Below are positions 25,008 through 33,482 of a stretch of 64,000 bases of DNA, one piece after another (the stretch's first letter is position 1; each line of letters begins with the position of its first letter). Source of the DNA: Desulfobacterales bacterium (GTDB lineage: Bacteria > Desulfobacterota > Desulfobulbia > Desulfobulbales > JAGXFP01); assembly GCA_024637225.1 (NCBI GenBank), contig JAGXFP010000034.1:1-64000 (forward strand), given 5' to 3'. Position numbers and translations under genes: made by a program. Below the pieces are notes generated by a model that did not search any database, was not told the origin of the DNA, and was given only the letters and a program-made list of their open reading frames with translations.

Positions 25008-26231
25008 TTATAAAAAGGGATGCACCACCCACAAAACAAGTGCCGTCAAAACCAGCCCCCCCTGGAGGGGAATAGCCCGGCGCATCTCCCATTCCACTCC
25101 GGAAGGCGAGGCGTAGGGGGTTGCGCCGGTAAAATTCATCGCCATATAGGAACTCGCGGCCAGACAGATCAGGACCAGGGCCGCCATTTCCAGGGAAAAC
25201 CCGAAATTGCCCCGGAAAAGGACCGCCACGGCAACCGGCAGGGCAACGACAACGCCCTTCAGATAAAAGGATCGGAACGGCAGCCAGGGCAAGAAGGCCG
25301 GAACCAAAACCGCACCGGCCAAGAGACCGGCCAGGAATATCCGGCTGAAGAGCAGCCATCGGGACCAGGCCTGGCCAAGGGAAAACAGTTCCGGGCCAAT
25401 GCCGGAGATAAAAAACATCGCGACCAAAACCAGAAGCGCCGGTTTCAAGGTCATGGCAAGTTCGACCGGAACAAGGGTCAGCCTCTCCGGCAGCGTGAAA
25501 GTGAGCTTGCGCATCGCCGGTTCGGCCTTGCAGGAAGCGGCCAGAAAGCCGGGCAGATCACGAGCCCGCAGCGGCCCCCAGAGAACCTCGAAACCGCGGG
25601 TTTTTTTCAAGGCCGGCGCATCGATCCCCGGCGCCCCGGCCTGGGGCACGACAAGACGTCGATGACTTATCACCTTTGCAAGGGCGCTGACCTCAATTAC
25701 CCGGCCAAGCTCTTCGGTGCCGAAGGTCTTGTGGGCGGCGGCGCACCAGACATTGATTCCCCTGGTGTCGAGCACCAGGATCCAGACATCGAGACCACTC
25801 AGCTCCCGGCGCAGGGAATCGAAGGAGAGTTTATAGTTGGCGCTGACCAGAACCGGCGACTCCCGGCCGGGATTGCCCGCACAATAGAGACCGGGCGAAA
25901 TCCGGTAACTGTCCCGCATAATCCCCAGGCGGACCATGACCGCGCCAAGCTTGTCTTTAAAATCCAGCTTGGAGGCAACCCGGGGTACCGGACCGGCGCC
26001 GCTATCGACAAAATCACGGACATAGCGGCAGATTTTGTAACCGGGCCGCTCATCTTTTCCGGCCGGCGGAGCCTGCGCCGAACCGCAACAGGGAATCTCT
26101 TCCTTGGGTGAATCAAACATCGGAATGGACGACAAAGGCTGAACCATGGCGGAAAACCCCAATAAATCCTCTAAAGTCGCGTCAAGGATGAAATGTCGCA
26201 ATATTTTCTTCGTCTTTTTTTGTACCTGCAA
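25008..26231 (-). CDS. hgcA: HgcA, corrinoid protein of mercury methylation
   Basis: A 407-residue membrane corrinoid protein that donates a methyl group to Hg(II) together with HgcB. The corrinoid-binding domain has SPVLVSANYKLSFDSLRREL and the cap helix NVWCAAAHKTFGT (from residue 160); Cys163 is the expected cobalt ligand. About five transmembrane helices follow (from about residue 258), and the end has the hallmark MNFTGATPYASPSGVEWEM. The family consensus N(V/I)WCA(A/G)GK is altered here: Gly and Lys are replaced by Ala166 and His167. The start used is TTG at 26231; an ATG at 26147 would drop 28 residues. It lies 19 bases after an S1-domain gene and likely shares its message. Confidence 0.93.
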   Translation of the reverse strand: MQVQKKTKKILRHFILDATLEDLLGFSAMVQPLSSIPMFDSPKEEIPCCGSAQAPPAGKDERPGYKICRYVRDFVDSGAGPVPRVASKLDFKDKLGAVMVRLGIMRDSYRISPGLYCAGNPGRESPVLVSANYKLSFDSLRRELSGLDVWILVLDTRGINVWCAAAHKTFGTEELGRVIEVSALAKVISHRRLVVPQAGAPGIDAPALKKTRGFEVLWGPLRARDLPGFLAASCKAEPAMRKLTFTLPERLTLVPVELAMTLKPALLVLVAMFFISGIGPELFSLGQAWSRWLLFSRIFLAGLLAGAVLVPAFLPWLPFRSFYLKGVVVALPVAVAVLFRGNFGFSLEMAALVLICLAASSYMAMNFTGATPYASPSGVEWEMRRAIPLQGGLVLTALVLWVVHPFL

Positions 26232-26250
26232 GCCACGGATGGACGTGACA

Positions 26251-27441
26251 CTAGTCGGATAGCTTTTTCTTCAGCAGATCGCCAAGGGTTCCCATCGAAC
26301 CGCTGGTTTTCTGTTCGGAGCTTTTTATGTAATCGCGAACCTTTTTCTGTTCGACCCCTTCCGCCTCGGCTTCTTTAACTGCCGAGGCCAGGGCGAGGGA
26401 GATGCGCTTGCCTTCGGGATCAACCGCTTCAATGCGTACCTCGACGCTGTCGCCTTCGCTGATCACTTCCCGGGGATGATTGATCCGGCGGCCACCGGCA
26501 AGGGCGCTGATATGAATCAGGCCGTCAACACCTTCGGCCAGGGTTACAAAAGCCCCGAAGTTGGTCAATCGCGCCACTCTGCCGGTATGAAAGGAACCTT
26601 CGGGAAATCTGGCACTCGCCGTATGCCAGGGATCGGGCATCGTCTGCTTGAGGCTGAATGAAAAACGGTCATTGTCCCAATCGAGTTTCAGGACGGCCAG
26701 CTCGACCTGCTGCCCGACCTCGAGATGGCCTTTGATATCTTCCACATGTCCCCAGCCGATCTCGGAGACCGGCAGCAGCCCTTCAAGCCCGCCGATATCG
26801 ACAAAGGCCCCAAAATCCCGCAGGGAGGTAATCGTGCCGGTAACGATATCGCCGACCTTCAGGGTCTCCCGCAGTTGTTCCTTGAGCTTTTGCTGCTCCG
26901 CTTCGAGGAGCCGGCGCCGGGAGACGATAATATTGCGGCCCTCCTCCTCATACTGGCTGATCACGAATGAGAGGTCGCGCCCGAGCCAATCCTCGCTGTT
27001 CTCGATCCGGTGCAGATCCAGCTGCGAATAAGGACAGAATGCCCTGACCGAACCCGCCAATTTCACTTCGAAGCCGCCCTTGATCTCTTTCTCGACCACC
27101 CCCTCGACCGGGATGCCGCCTTCAAAGGCCTTTTCAAGGTGGGCTCGGGCCAGGGACCCGGCACCAATCCTGGTTGTGAAAAGCATTTCACTGTGGGCGG
27201 CGGAGAGAAAGTAGGCCTTGATAACATCCCCTTCCTTCACGGTGATTTCGCCGGCCCGGTCAAGAAATTCCTCCCGAACTATATAGCCTTCACTCTTGCC
27301 GCCCACATCAATGAAAACATTGGCGGCGCCAATCCGGATCACCTTGGCCTCGACCTCCTGGCCCGGTTCGAAAGTGACCGGAACAGCCGAGCCTTCATTA
27401 AACATTTCCGCAAAACTCTTCTCGAAATCGGAATCAGACAT
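26251..27441 (-). CDS. S1 RNA-binding domain protein (ribosomal protein S1-like)
   Basis: A 396-residue cytosolic protein with four S1 (OB-fold) domains at about 27-100, 110-180, 195-268 and 280-355; the third and fourth are most regular (GDIVTGTITSLRDFGAFVDIGGLEGLLPVSEI and GSFHTGRVARLTNFGAFVTLAEGVDGLIHISAL). Four domains rather than six resembles the shorter S1 proteins of several phyla. The protein binds mRNA and probably the ribosome. A Lys-rich tail ends the protein. It belongs to the minus-strand string that continues into hgcA. Confidence 0.85.
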   Translation of the reverse strand: MSDSDFEKSFAEMFNEGSAVPVTFEPGQEVEAKVIRIGAANVFIDVGGKSEGYIVREEFLDRAGEITVKEGDVIKAYFLSAAHSEMLFTTRIGAGSLARAHLEKAFEGGIPVEGVVEKEIKGGFEVKLAGSVRAFCPYSQLDLHRIENSEDWLGRDLSFVISQYEEEGRNIIVSRRRLLEAEQQKLKEQLRETLKVGDIVTGTITSLRDFGAFVDIGGLEGLLPVSEIGWGHVEDIKGHLEVGQQVELAVLKLDWDNDRFSFSLKQTMPDPWHTASARFPEGSFHTGRVARLTNFGAFVTLAEGVDGLIHISALAGGRRINHPREVISEGDSVEVRIEAVDPEGKRISLALASAVKEAEAEGVEQKKVRDYIKSSEQKTSGSMGTLGDLLKKKLSD

Positions 27442-27502
27442 AACACCCTTCCCTGATGATTTTTTTTTAAATAAGACCGGTACTTAATAACTCATAAAAG
27501 GA

Positions 27503-28027
27503 CTAACCAAGCAAGTCGCTAAACAGAGGTTCGCCGACATCAACCCGCACCACCTGACGGCTGGCGGATTCAAGCACCGCGAAAGATGGCCGGGCGTCCT
27601 TGCCCAGCAGTTCTCCGGGATTAATCAGCAAGGCGCCATCGCCGGCCGTCTCCACCCGGTAACGATGATTGTGCCCGCAACATACAACCTCGAAGCCACC
27701 CCCGGCTAAGAGCCCTCGAGCCATTTCGGGATAATGGGTGAAGGCGATTTTCAATCCACCGGCTTCAACCGCCCCAAAAAAACCGTGATGGGAGATGGAA
27801 GGGAAACTGGTCCCGCAGGCCCGCCCGATCAGATGCTGGTCGCCGGCATTGTTGCCGTATACCACATGCACCGCCCCGCCGAATCGGGCCAGTTCGTCAA
27901 GCATGAACGGGGAGATCAGGTCTCCGCAATGAATGAGCAGACCAGCGCCGAGCCCGTTGCAATGTGCGACCGCGGCCCGAAGATTGGGGATATTATCATG
28001 ACTGTCGGAAAGTATGGCGATTTTCAT
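27503..28027 (-). CDS. YfcE/MJ0936-family metallophosphoesterase
   Basis: A 174-residue calcineurin-like phosphoesterase. Metal ligands appear in the usual order: D and H in ILSDSHDN, D in IHCGDLI, N in VYGNNAGD, and GHNH in VVCCGHNHR, followed by LINPGEL. Family members hydrolyse phosphodiesters with Mn(II) or Ni(II), in vivo substrate unknown. It lies between lolA and the S1-domain gene on the same strand. Confidence 0.88.
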   Translation of the reverse strand: MKIAILSDSHDNIPNLRAAVAHCNGLGAGLLIHCGDLISPFMLDELARFGGAVHVVYGNNAGDQHLIGRACGTSFPSISHHGFFGAVEAGGLKIAFTHYPEMARGLLAGGGFEVVCCGHNHRYRVETAGDGALLINPGELLGKDARPSFAVLESASRQVVRVDVGEPLFSDLLG

Positions 28028-28133
28028 GGCTGAAGTTCATTCGTCTAAAAAAAAAGGAAGAGCTGCGCCGAAGATTGTCGATCTTAGAAATAAGGGCTTT
28101 CGAAAAACCACGGGGTGGCCGGCAACCCTTGGC

Positions 28134-28796
28134 TCATTGCTCAACGATCTCGGTTCCGGGAGGCGGGGTGAACTCAAAGGCTCCCGGTTCCACCGGCGGA
28201 TTCACCATGAGATTGGAAAAAATCAGATCATTGCGGCTGCCGTAATGATCGAAAATCTGCATTCTGTTGATCATGAAATCGTCATTCAGCCAGAGATAGA
28301 GGTATTCGACCTGGGGGTGCGGCTGCTTGGGAGTAAGCATCAAGTCGGGGGGAGTGCCGCAACAATAATCATCGCCGGGCTCATCCACCTCGAAATCCCG
28401 GAGCAGATCTCCCTCGCCGGCGAAAAAGGCATAGGTGACATCGGACTGCAAATACTCCTCGGCGGGCATGATCATCAGCTGTTCTGCCTCGGCAAAATAC
28501 ATGGATATCCGCTTGCCGTCGCTGATAATCACCTGATGCTCCGGTTCCAGATAGTCCCAGCGAATCAGACCAGGTTTGCGGATCAGCAGAGAACCTCGAC
28601 CCTCCCGCTGGCGGCGGCTAAGTTTCATGGATGAAATCTGCTCGAAATCAGCCTTGAAGGTTGTGGTGTTTTCGTATGTGGCCTGCAGTTTGGCGGCTTG
28701 TTGCCTGGGGGTAAGTTCCGTCGCCTGGACCGGAGAGGCAAATACCGGCAAAATCACAAATAGCGCCAGGAGTGGGTAAATTCTAAAGATTGTCAT
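28134..28796 (-). CDS. lolA: Outer-membrane lipoprotein carrier LolA
   Basis: A 220-residue periplasmic chaperone that carries lipoproteins from LolCDE to the outer membrane. A signal peptide (about 1-26, ending SPVQA) is followed by TFKADFEQISSMKLSRRQREGRGSLLIRKPGLIRWDY, the characteristic LolA core, and a second half with IDxxDH-like surface typical of the half-barrel. A CC pair near residue 150 is not common in the family. The gene overlaps the end of murI by 14 bases. A client lipoprotein is encoded at 62527. Confidence 0.88.
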   Translation of the reverse strand: MTIFRIYPLLALFVILPVFASPVQATELTPRQQAAKLQATYENTTTFKADFEQISSMKLSRRQREGRGSLLIRKPGLIRWDYLEPEHQVIISDGKRISMYFAEAEQLMIMPAEEYLQSDVTYAFFAGEGDLLRDFEVDEPGDDYCCGTPPDLMLTPKQPHPQVEYLYLWLNDDFMINRMQIFDHYGSRNDLIFSNLMVNPPVEPGAFEFTPPPGTEIVEQ

Positions 28797-29574
28797 TAGC
28801 TAATTCCAAATTTATCTTTCTGCCGAAGATCTTGGCGGCAATTTCCAAAGCGGTATCGGTTACATCGGAAACATAGTAACGATTGCCCTGCCCCGCCACC
28901 ATATCGCACCCGATGTCGGAATTTTTTTCCATAAAAACCCGTAATTCAGCGGCGACCGACGCCGCGGAATCGATCACTCGAACCCTTTTACCGATCCTGG
29001 GCTGAATAATGTTCCGGAGCAAGGGGTAATGGGTGCAGCCCAAAACCAATGTATCGACCTGTTTCATTTTCAAGGGGTGCAGATAGCGCCGGACAACCAT
29101 TTTGGTCTCGCGCCGGTCAAGCCAGCCCTCTTCGACCAGCGGCACCAGCAGAGGACAGGGAGAGGACACGACCTTTACCCCGGGAGCGGCGGCCGCGATC
29201 ATTTTACGGTAGATGTCGCTTCGGATCGTCGCCCGGGTTCCGATCACCCCGACCACGCCGTTCCTGGTGGCCGCGATGGCCTGCTGAACCGCCGGGGTAA
29301 TGACCTCGAAGACCGGCACATCAAACTCCTGCCGGATTAAATCGGAGGCAACGCTGGCGGCCGAGTTGCAGGCGATTACGACCACCCGGGCTCCTTGCTC
29401 CAACAGAAATCTGGTATTCTGGCGGGAGTAATGAATAATCCTTTCAGGACTCTTGGGACCGTACGGCGATCTAGCGGTATCACCGAAATAGATCAGCGGA
29501 TAATCGGGTAGCGCCTCTTCGATGGCTCGAGCCACTGTCATGCCGCCAACCCCGGAATCAAAAACCCCAATCAT
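28783..29574 (-). CDS. murI: Glutamate racemase
   Basis: Provides D-glutamate for peptidoglycan. The 263-residue sequence begins IGVFDSGVGGMTV and has YFGDTARSPYGPKS; the two catalytic cysteines lie in VVIACNSAAS and LVLGCTHYPLL. Length and motif spacing are normal. It is the first gene of the minus-strand string murI-lolA-yfcE-S1-hgcA-hgcB. Confidence 0.96.
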   Translation of the reverse strand: MIGVFDSGVGGMTVARAIEEALPDYPLIYFGDTARSPYGPKSPERIIHYSRQNTRFLLEQGARVVVIACNSAASVASDLIRQEFDVPVFEVITPAVQQAIAATRNGVVGVIGTRATIRSDIYRKMIAAAAPGVKVVSSPCPLLVPLVEEGWLDRRETKMVVRRYLHPLKMKQVDTLVLGCTHYPLLRNIIQPRIGKRVRVIDSAASVAAELRVFMEKNSDIGCDMVAGQGNRYYVSDVTDTALEIAAKIFGRKINLELANDNL

Positions 29575-29634
29575 CGTTTATTACCGGTTATATAAGTGCC
29601 GCGGTCCGCGGTGGGGAAACCAATAAGCATTTAC

Positions 29635-29650
29635 CTTAATCCGTGACGGC
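29635..29650. repeat. Solo end of repeat family B
   Basis: CTTAATCCGTGACGGC matches the outer end of family B (CCTGAATCCGTGACGGC in copy B2, right side) with two differences, without a partner nearby. Apart from this and the terminator at 29765-29806, the gap 29575-29873 shows nothing recognisable. Confidence 0.4.
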
Positions 29651-29764
29651 TTCGTGGAGAATTTATTTCCATTTATAAACTAAAGTCGGCAAACTCGCAA
29701 AAGCAGTCAATCCAATCGAAGCCGCTGAAGAGATCAAAAGCCGCCATGGCGTCAGGGTTTGCAT

Positions 29765-29806
29765 AAAAAATGGGGAATCCGGTCATCAGACCGTCTCCCC
29801 ATTTTT
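29765..29806 (-). terminator. Rho-independent terminator of the mucR gene
   Basis: Reading on the minus strand, AAAATGGGGAGACGGTC pairs with a complementary arm that ends TCCCCATTTTTT, giving a long GC-rich stem (GGGGA and CGGTC blocks) with a T-rich end. It begins about 68 bases after the mucR stop. The plus strand also ends with a T run, so it may work in both directions. Confidence 0.75.
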
Positions 29807-29873
29807 CTTTAAACTTGCAGAGGTCGATAAAACCGCTAGTGATTTAAACGATTTTACGAGCCGCCCGCAACTA

Positions 29874-30338
29874 TTACTTTTTGCGGGTCTTTTTGGCTCC
29901 CGCCTTTTTACGCCCGGCAATTGCTATTTTGAGATTTTCGGGCAACCCTCTCGCCTTGCCGGCTTTTTTCCGACGTTCGGAGAGAGATTTGGCGCAAAGC
30001 GGCTGACGCAGGGAAAACCCGTGCTTGGCCCGATATTCGCGTCCGGTAAGGCCATGGGATCTGAGATGTTTCGGCGAGAGCATCCTGAATTCCTGACCAC
30101 ACTCAAGACAGACAATCTTGTTCTTCTGGATTGATTTCTCAGGTGAAATATCAGGTCCGGGAGCGATTCCCTCCGGAGCAATACCCTCGGCGGTAAGTTT
30201 AATCTCACCGGCTTGAAGATCCTGCAAAGCCTTGAATGTACTTTGCAACGCGAAGGTCACTTCTTCTGTTGTCATTGCTTGAGAAGCACTTTGAGACTGG
30301 ACGATCGAAGCCGCCATCTCTACCAAAGATTTGTTCAT
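29874..30338 (-). CDS. MucR/Ros-family zinc-finger transcriptional regulator
   Basis: A 154-residue DNA-binding protein. The zinc finger is CLECGQEFRMLSPKHLRSHG (Cys2-His2 type) near residue 77, followed by LTGREYRAKHGFSLRQPLCAK, as in the Ros/MucR family; the N-terminal helix region (about 1-50) is the oligomerisation part and the tail is Lys/Arg-rich (KKAGAKKTRKK). MucR proteins bind AT-rich DNA and repress many surface and exopolysaccharide genes in alphaproteobacteria; the targets here are unknown. AAAGGAGG is well placed before the ATG. The AT-rich promoter region contains an inverted repeat that could be an autoregulatory site. Confidence 0.85.
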   Translation of the reverse strand: MNKSLVEMAASIVQSQSASQAMTTEEVTFALQSTFKALQDLQAGEIKLTAEGIAPEGIAPGPDISPEKSIQKNKIVCLECGQEFRMLSPKHLRSHGLTGREYRAKHGFSLRQPLCAKSLSERRKKAGKARGLPENLKIAIAGRKKAGAKKTRKK

Positions 30339-30382
30339 ATAAAACCTCCTTTAAAAATATAATTATTAGCTTATCCTGATAG

Positions 30383-30411
30383 ATGATATCTTATCATAAT
30401 TTCAATAGCAA
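30383..30411 (-). promoter_or_regulatory. Sigma70-type promoter of mucR
   Basis: On the minus strand, TTGCTA (30411-30406) and TATCAT (30388-30383) are separated by exactly 17 bases, 45 bases before the start codon. The -10 region overlaps the inverted repeat TGATA...TATCA around a GATATC palindrome. The remaining gap to the next gene, 30412-31095, is AT-rich at first and otherwise shows nothing I can name. Confidence 0.5.
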
Positions 30412-31095
30412 GTTTTTGTATTGAAAACAACTCTAACATTATTAAAATGTTAAAATGTTATGAAATTCAAGTTGCTTAAATGAGGATTTAAACAGGATAA
30501 ACAGTTTGAGCTTGTAACAGGATGCCCAGCTACACACCTAAAATTTTATTTTATGCCGGCAGCGCACAGGGAGCGGATCAATGCCAGCCATTGCATATAG
30601 GCTGAAATCTGGAAAAAACTTGAGAATCAGCCCTTCGGGGTTCGGTTATTTTTGCTGGGTAAGCAACTTCGAAGCAAGATCATTGAAAGAGAGAAAATCA
30701 ACGAGACAACACCGATCAGAAAGTCGAATTATTTAAAGGTTCGCCATGTCTCCCAAGAGATGCGGTTGAGCGGTTGAACTTTCCATTTCTTCAACGAGCT
30801 CTTCATCTTCAGAAAGAAATCAATCAGATCAACAAAAACAAAACCAGCGTTATGAACCTGGCAATGACGGGATAAATTACAGAAAGCCGGATTCGGCAAA
30901 TTTTTGCGTAGCGATCAGCAAATCGAGAGATCTCGTACCAGAGGCCAGCCAACTTGCCGGAATGCAAAAAGCAGAAAGGGTTGGTTGACATTTAGGGCAA
31001 TCATCATTATTTTTACATCCAATCTCAATCCTACACACCGCTCCCTCAGTTGTGTCAGCGGTTCATGTTTCAAGTTCAGGAGGAAGTGACCTGCG

Positions 31096-31365
31096 ATGCC
31101 CGTTTATGAATACGAATGTCAATCATGCCAGGAAGTAACCGAAATCTGGCAGAATCTTGCCGACAAACCGGTTGACACCTGCCCTTCCTGCAAGGGGCCG
31201 CTAAAAAAAATCATCTCAATGAGTTCCTTCCGCTTAAAGGGTGGGGGTTGGTATGCCGACGGGTACAGCAGCACGCCGGCCGCTAAACCTGAGAAAACCG
31301 AGAGAACCGAGAAAACCGTCAAAGCTCCGGCGGAATGCCCCAAAAAGGCCTGCGACTCCTGCTGA
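31096..31365 (+). CDS. FmdB-family zinc ribbon protein
   Basis: An 89-residue protein beginning MPVYEYECQSCQEVTEIWQ with a second pair CPSCKGPLKKIISMSSFRLKGGGWY, the complete FmdB/CxxC-SSSS regulatory domain. The two CxxC pairs likely bind one zinc. The tail is a low-complexity Lys/Glu/Thr linker ending in CPKKACDSC, an extra cysteine set. GGAGG lies upstream of the ATG. The name comes from a putative regulator of formamidase; a general function is not known. The next 218 bases hold no gene that I can support. Confidence 0.85.
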   Translation: MPVYEYECQSCQEVTEIWQNLADKPVDTCPSCKGPLKKIISMSSFRLKGGGWYADGYSSTPAAKPEKTERTEKTVKAPAECPKKACDSC

Positions 31366-31583
31366 GAGGGGAGATGCATTCAGGAATATTCCCCGCTTAC
31401 ACGGCAAGGCAAGATGCCGAAGCGGGGAGCTTGCTGGAAGCGCCACCTTTAACAATTGCCTGCCGCCACTGCCTCCATCGGCAAGATTTCAGGAGTCAGA
31501 AGCCGGTTGCTGATCTTCTGGAGGCCTTTCCTTCCGGCTCCGAACTCCGAATTTCCCCCTGGGAACCGCATCCAAATAAGCGG

Positions 31584-32681
31584 TTAACTACCTTGCTTTC
31601 GATCAGATGGCACAGTAACTATAGCCATCGCATCCCCATAGCTGTAGAAACGGTAACCGTGTGCAACCGCATGCCGATAGGCCGCCATTACCTGCTCATA
31701 CCCGGCCAAGGCGCTGACCAGAAAAAGCAGCGAAGACCTGGGTAAATGGAAGTTGGTAATCAGGTTGTCGACTACCTTGAATTTATAACCTGGGTAGATA
31801 TAGAGCCCGCACCAGCCGGCTTTTTCTCTGACCATACCCTTTTCATCGGCGGCGTCCTCCAAGGCCCTGGCGGTTGTGGTGCCCACCGCCCAGATCCGCC
31901 CCCCTCCCTGTCTGGTTTGATTGATCAGGGTAGCGGTCCCGGCCTCAATCTTCACATACTCTTGATGTATCTCGTGGTCGCGGATATCTTCCACCCGGAC
32001 CGGCGAAAAAGTTCCATAACCGACATGCAGGGTAATATTGGCAATAGGCACACCGCCGGCCATGATTGCCCCTAACAGTTCCGGGGTAAAATGGAGTCCG
32101 GCGGTCGGAGCCGCCACCGCCCCTGTTTCACTGGCGTAAACCGTCTGGTAACGCTCCCGGTCAGGAGCATCCCCACCCTCCTCCCGGCGTATATAGGGCG
32201 GCAGGGGCACATGGCCGTGTCTGTTAAGTATCGGCTCAAGTCCGCCTCCGAAACTTAGGGCAACCCTGACCTGGCCCGATTCCAGATATTCCAGGACCTC
32301 GCCGTCAAGATCGGAGCCGAGCAACAGCCGGCTGCCGGGCTGGGGACGTTTTGAACTTTTCAGCAGGCAAGTGACTTCCGCCCGCCCCAGGCCATGCTCA
32401 TCAATCGTGATTTCCCGGTCCCGTGGATAGTTGAGCAGGAACAACTCGACCTTGCCGCCGGTTTCCTTGTAACCTATAAGCCGCGCCGGAAAGACCCTGG
32501 TGTCATTGACCACCAGCAGATCTCCCGGTTCGAAAAGTTCGACAATGTCGCCGAACATCCGGTCCCTCGGCCCTTCTTCCCGCCCCAGGACAAGCAATCG
32601 GGATTCATCTCTTCTGGCCGCCGGTTGCTGGGCAATACTGGCCGCCGGCAAATAATAATTATAATTTTCCACATCGAACAA
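31584..32681 (-). CDS. queA: S-adenosylmethionine:tRNA ribosyltransferase-isomerase
   Basis: QueA makes epoxyqueuosine at tRNA wobble position 34 by transferring the ribosyl part of S-adenosylmethionine. The 365-residue protein has the family segments YYLPAASIAQQPAARRDESRLLV at the start, DLLVVNDTRVFPARL, APTAGLHFTPELL, HVGYGTFSPV and the end LITNFHLPRSSLLFLVSALAG. Length is normal. It is monocistronic here and converges with the FmdB gene. Confidence 0.95.
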   Translation of the reverse strand: MFDVENYNYYLPAASIAQQPAARRDESRLLVLGREEGPRDRMFGDIVELFEPGDLLVVNDTRVFPARLIGYKETGGKVELFLLNYPRDREITIDEHGLGRAEVTCLLKSSKRPQPGSRLLLGSDLDGEVLEYLESGQVRVALSFGGGLEPILNRHGHVPLPPYIRREEGGDAPDRERYQTVYASETGAVAAPTAGLHFTPELLGAIMAGGVPIANITLHVGYGTFSPVRVEDIRDHEIHQEYVKIEAGTATLINQTRQGGGRIWAVGTTTARALEDAADEKGMVREKAGWCGLYIYPGYKFKVVDNLITNFHLPRSSLLFLVSALAGYEQVMAAYRHAVAHGYRFYSYGDAMAIVTVPSDRKQGS

Positions 32682-32843
32682 AACAGCTGGCCTCTCTTAT
32701 GAGCTGATTCCCCGGCCTCGGGCAAAAAAAGCGGTAAACCGGAAAACCTCGCCTGTTATCAGATGGTCCCGCCGCCAAAGCCGGCAATCAATTTTACAAA
32801 AAATATGAGATAAGGGGAAAAATCAGGGATTCACTACAGTGCA

Positions 32844-33044
32844 CTATTCAAGAAGACCGGAGCGCTGGGCGACATAGCACAACAATAAACCGATAGTCAC
32901 CGCTACCAAACCGACTCCGCGCAACGCGGCCGGACGAACCTCGGCCAATTGACGCAACCAGTTTTGCATGGCTTCCGGAAACGCGGCATAGGGCAGACCT
33001 TCGAAGATGAGGATCAAACCGATCAGGGCAACAAAAAATTTCAC
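32844..33044 (-). CDS. DUF2065 (YjeT-type) small membrane protein
   Basis: A 66-residue protein with two predicted membrane segments (KFFVALIGLILIFEGLPYAAF and LRGVGLVAVTIGLLLCYV), the layout of the DUF2065/YjeT family. The GTG at 33044 is chosen because GAGGTG precedes it and the family begins at this point; the longer frame upstream runs into a family C repeat. Function unknown. Confidence 0.75.
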   Translation of the reverse strand: MKFFVALIGLILIFEGLPYAAFPEAMQNWLRQLAEVRPAALRGVGLVAVTIGLLLCYVAQRSGLLE

Positions 33045-33088
33045 AAAAAACGCACCTCGCCTGTGTCTAAATTCAAGAGCTCTAATTA

Positions 33089-33112
33089 TGATGGCGTCGC
33101 AAAAAGTCCGAT
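33089..33112. repeat. Repeat family C end fragment (C6)
   Basis: TGATGGCGTCGCAAAAAGTC matches the family C terminus; the following TACCGCGTCGTGGCGTATTT resembles the sequence after C7 at 38805. The gap 33045-33482 otherwise contains nothing recognisable. Confidence 0.6.
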
Positions 33113-33482
33113 CTACCGCGTCGTGGCGTATTTTGGTTTCTTCGGCATACCATAAGCCTAAAGCTTTACAAATGCCCCGTACAACCATTTCACCAACCCG
33201 CTGAACGGTTTATCAATATATCCAGACCCAGCCGAAATAACAAGCCGGCAATCAAGGGACGGCTTTAGCCCGCTCAACGATTGCCATTGAAAAAAAAGCA
33301 ACTCATTATCCGGCCCTGTTCTGCCGAAACACATTGGCCGCTCTTGGCTAAGTCATGATAATTCCGAGAATATCCGCTTATTTATAATAGTATCTTTATG
33401 AAATGGAAGGATGTATAAAGAATAATCAAGGGCGTAAACCTTGCCGCCCGACGAATTACTATCTAAACGAGGACAACCCGCC

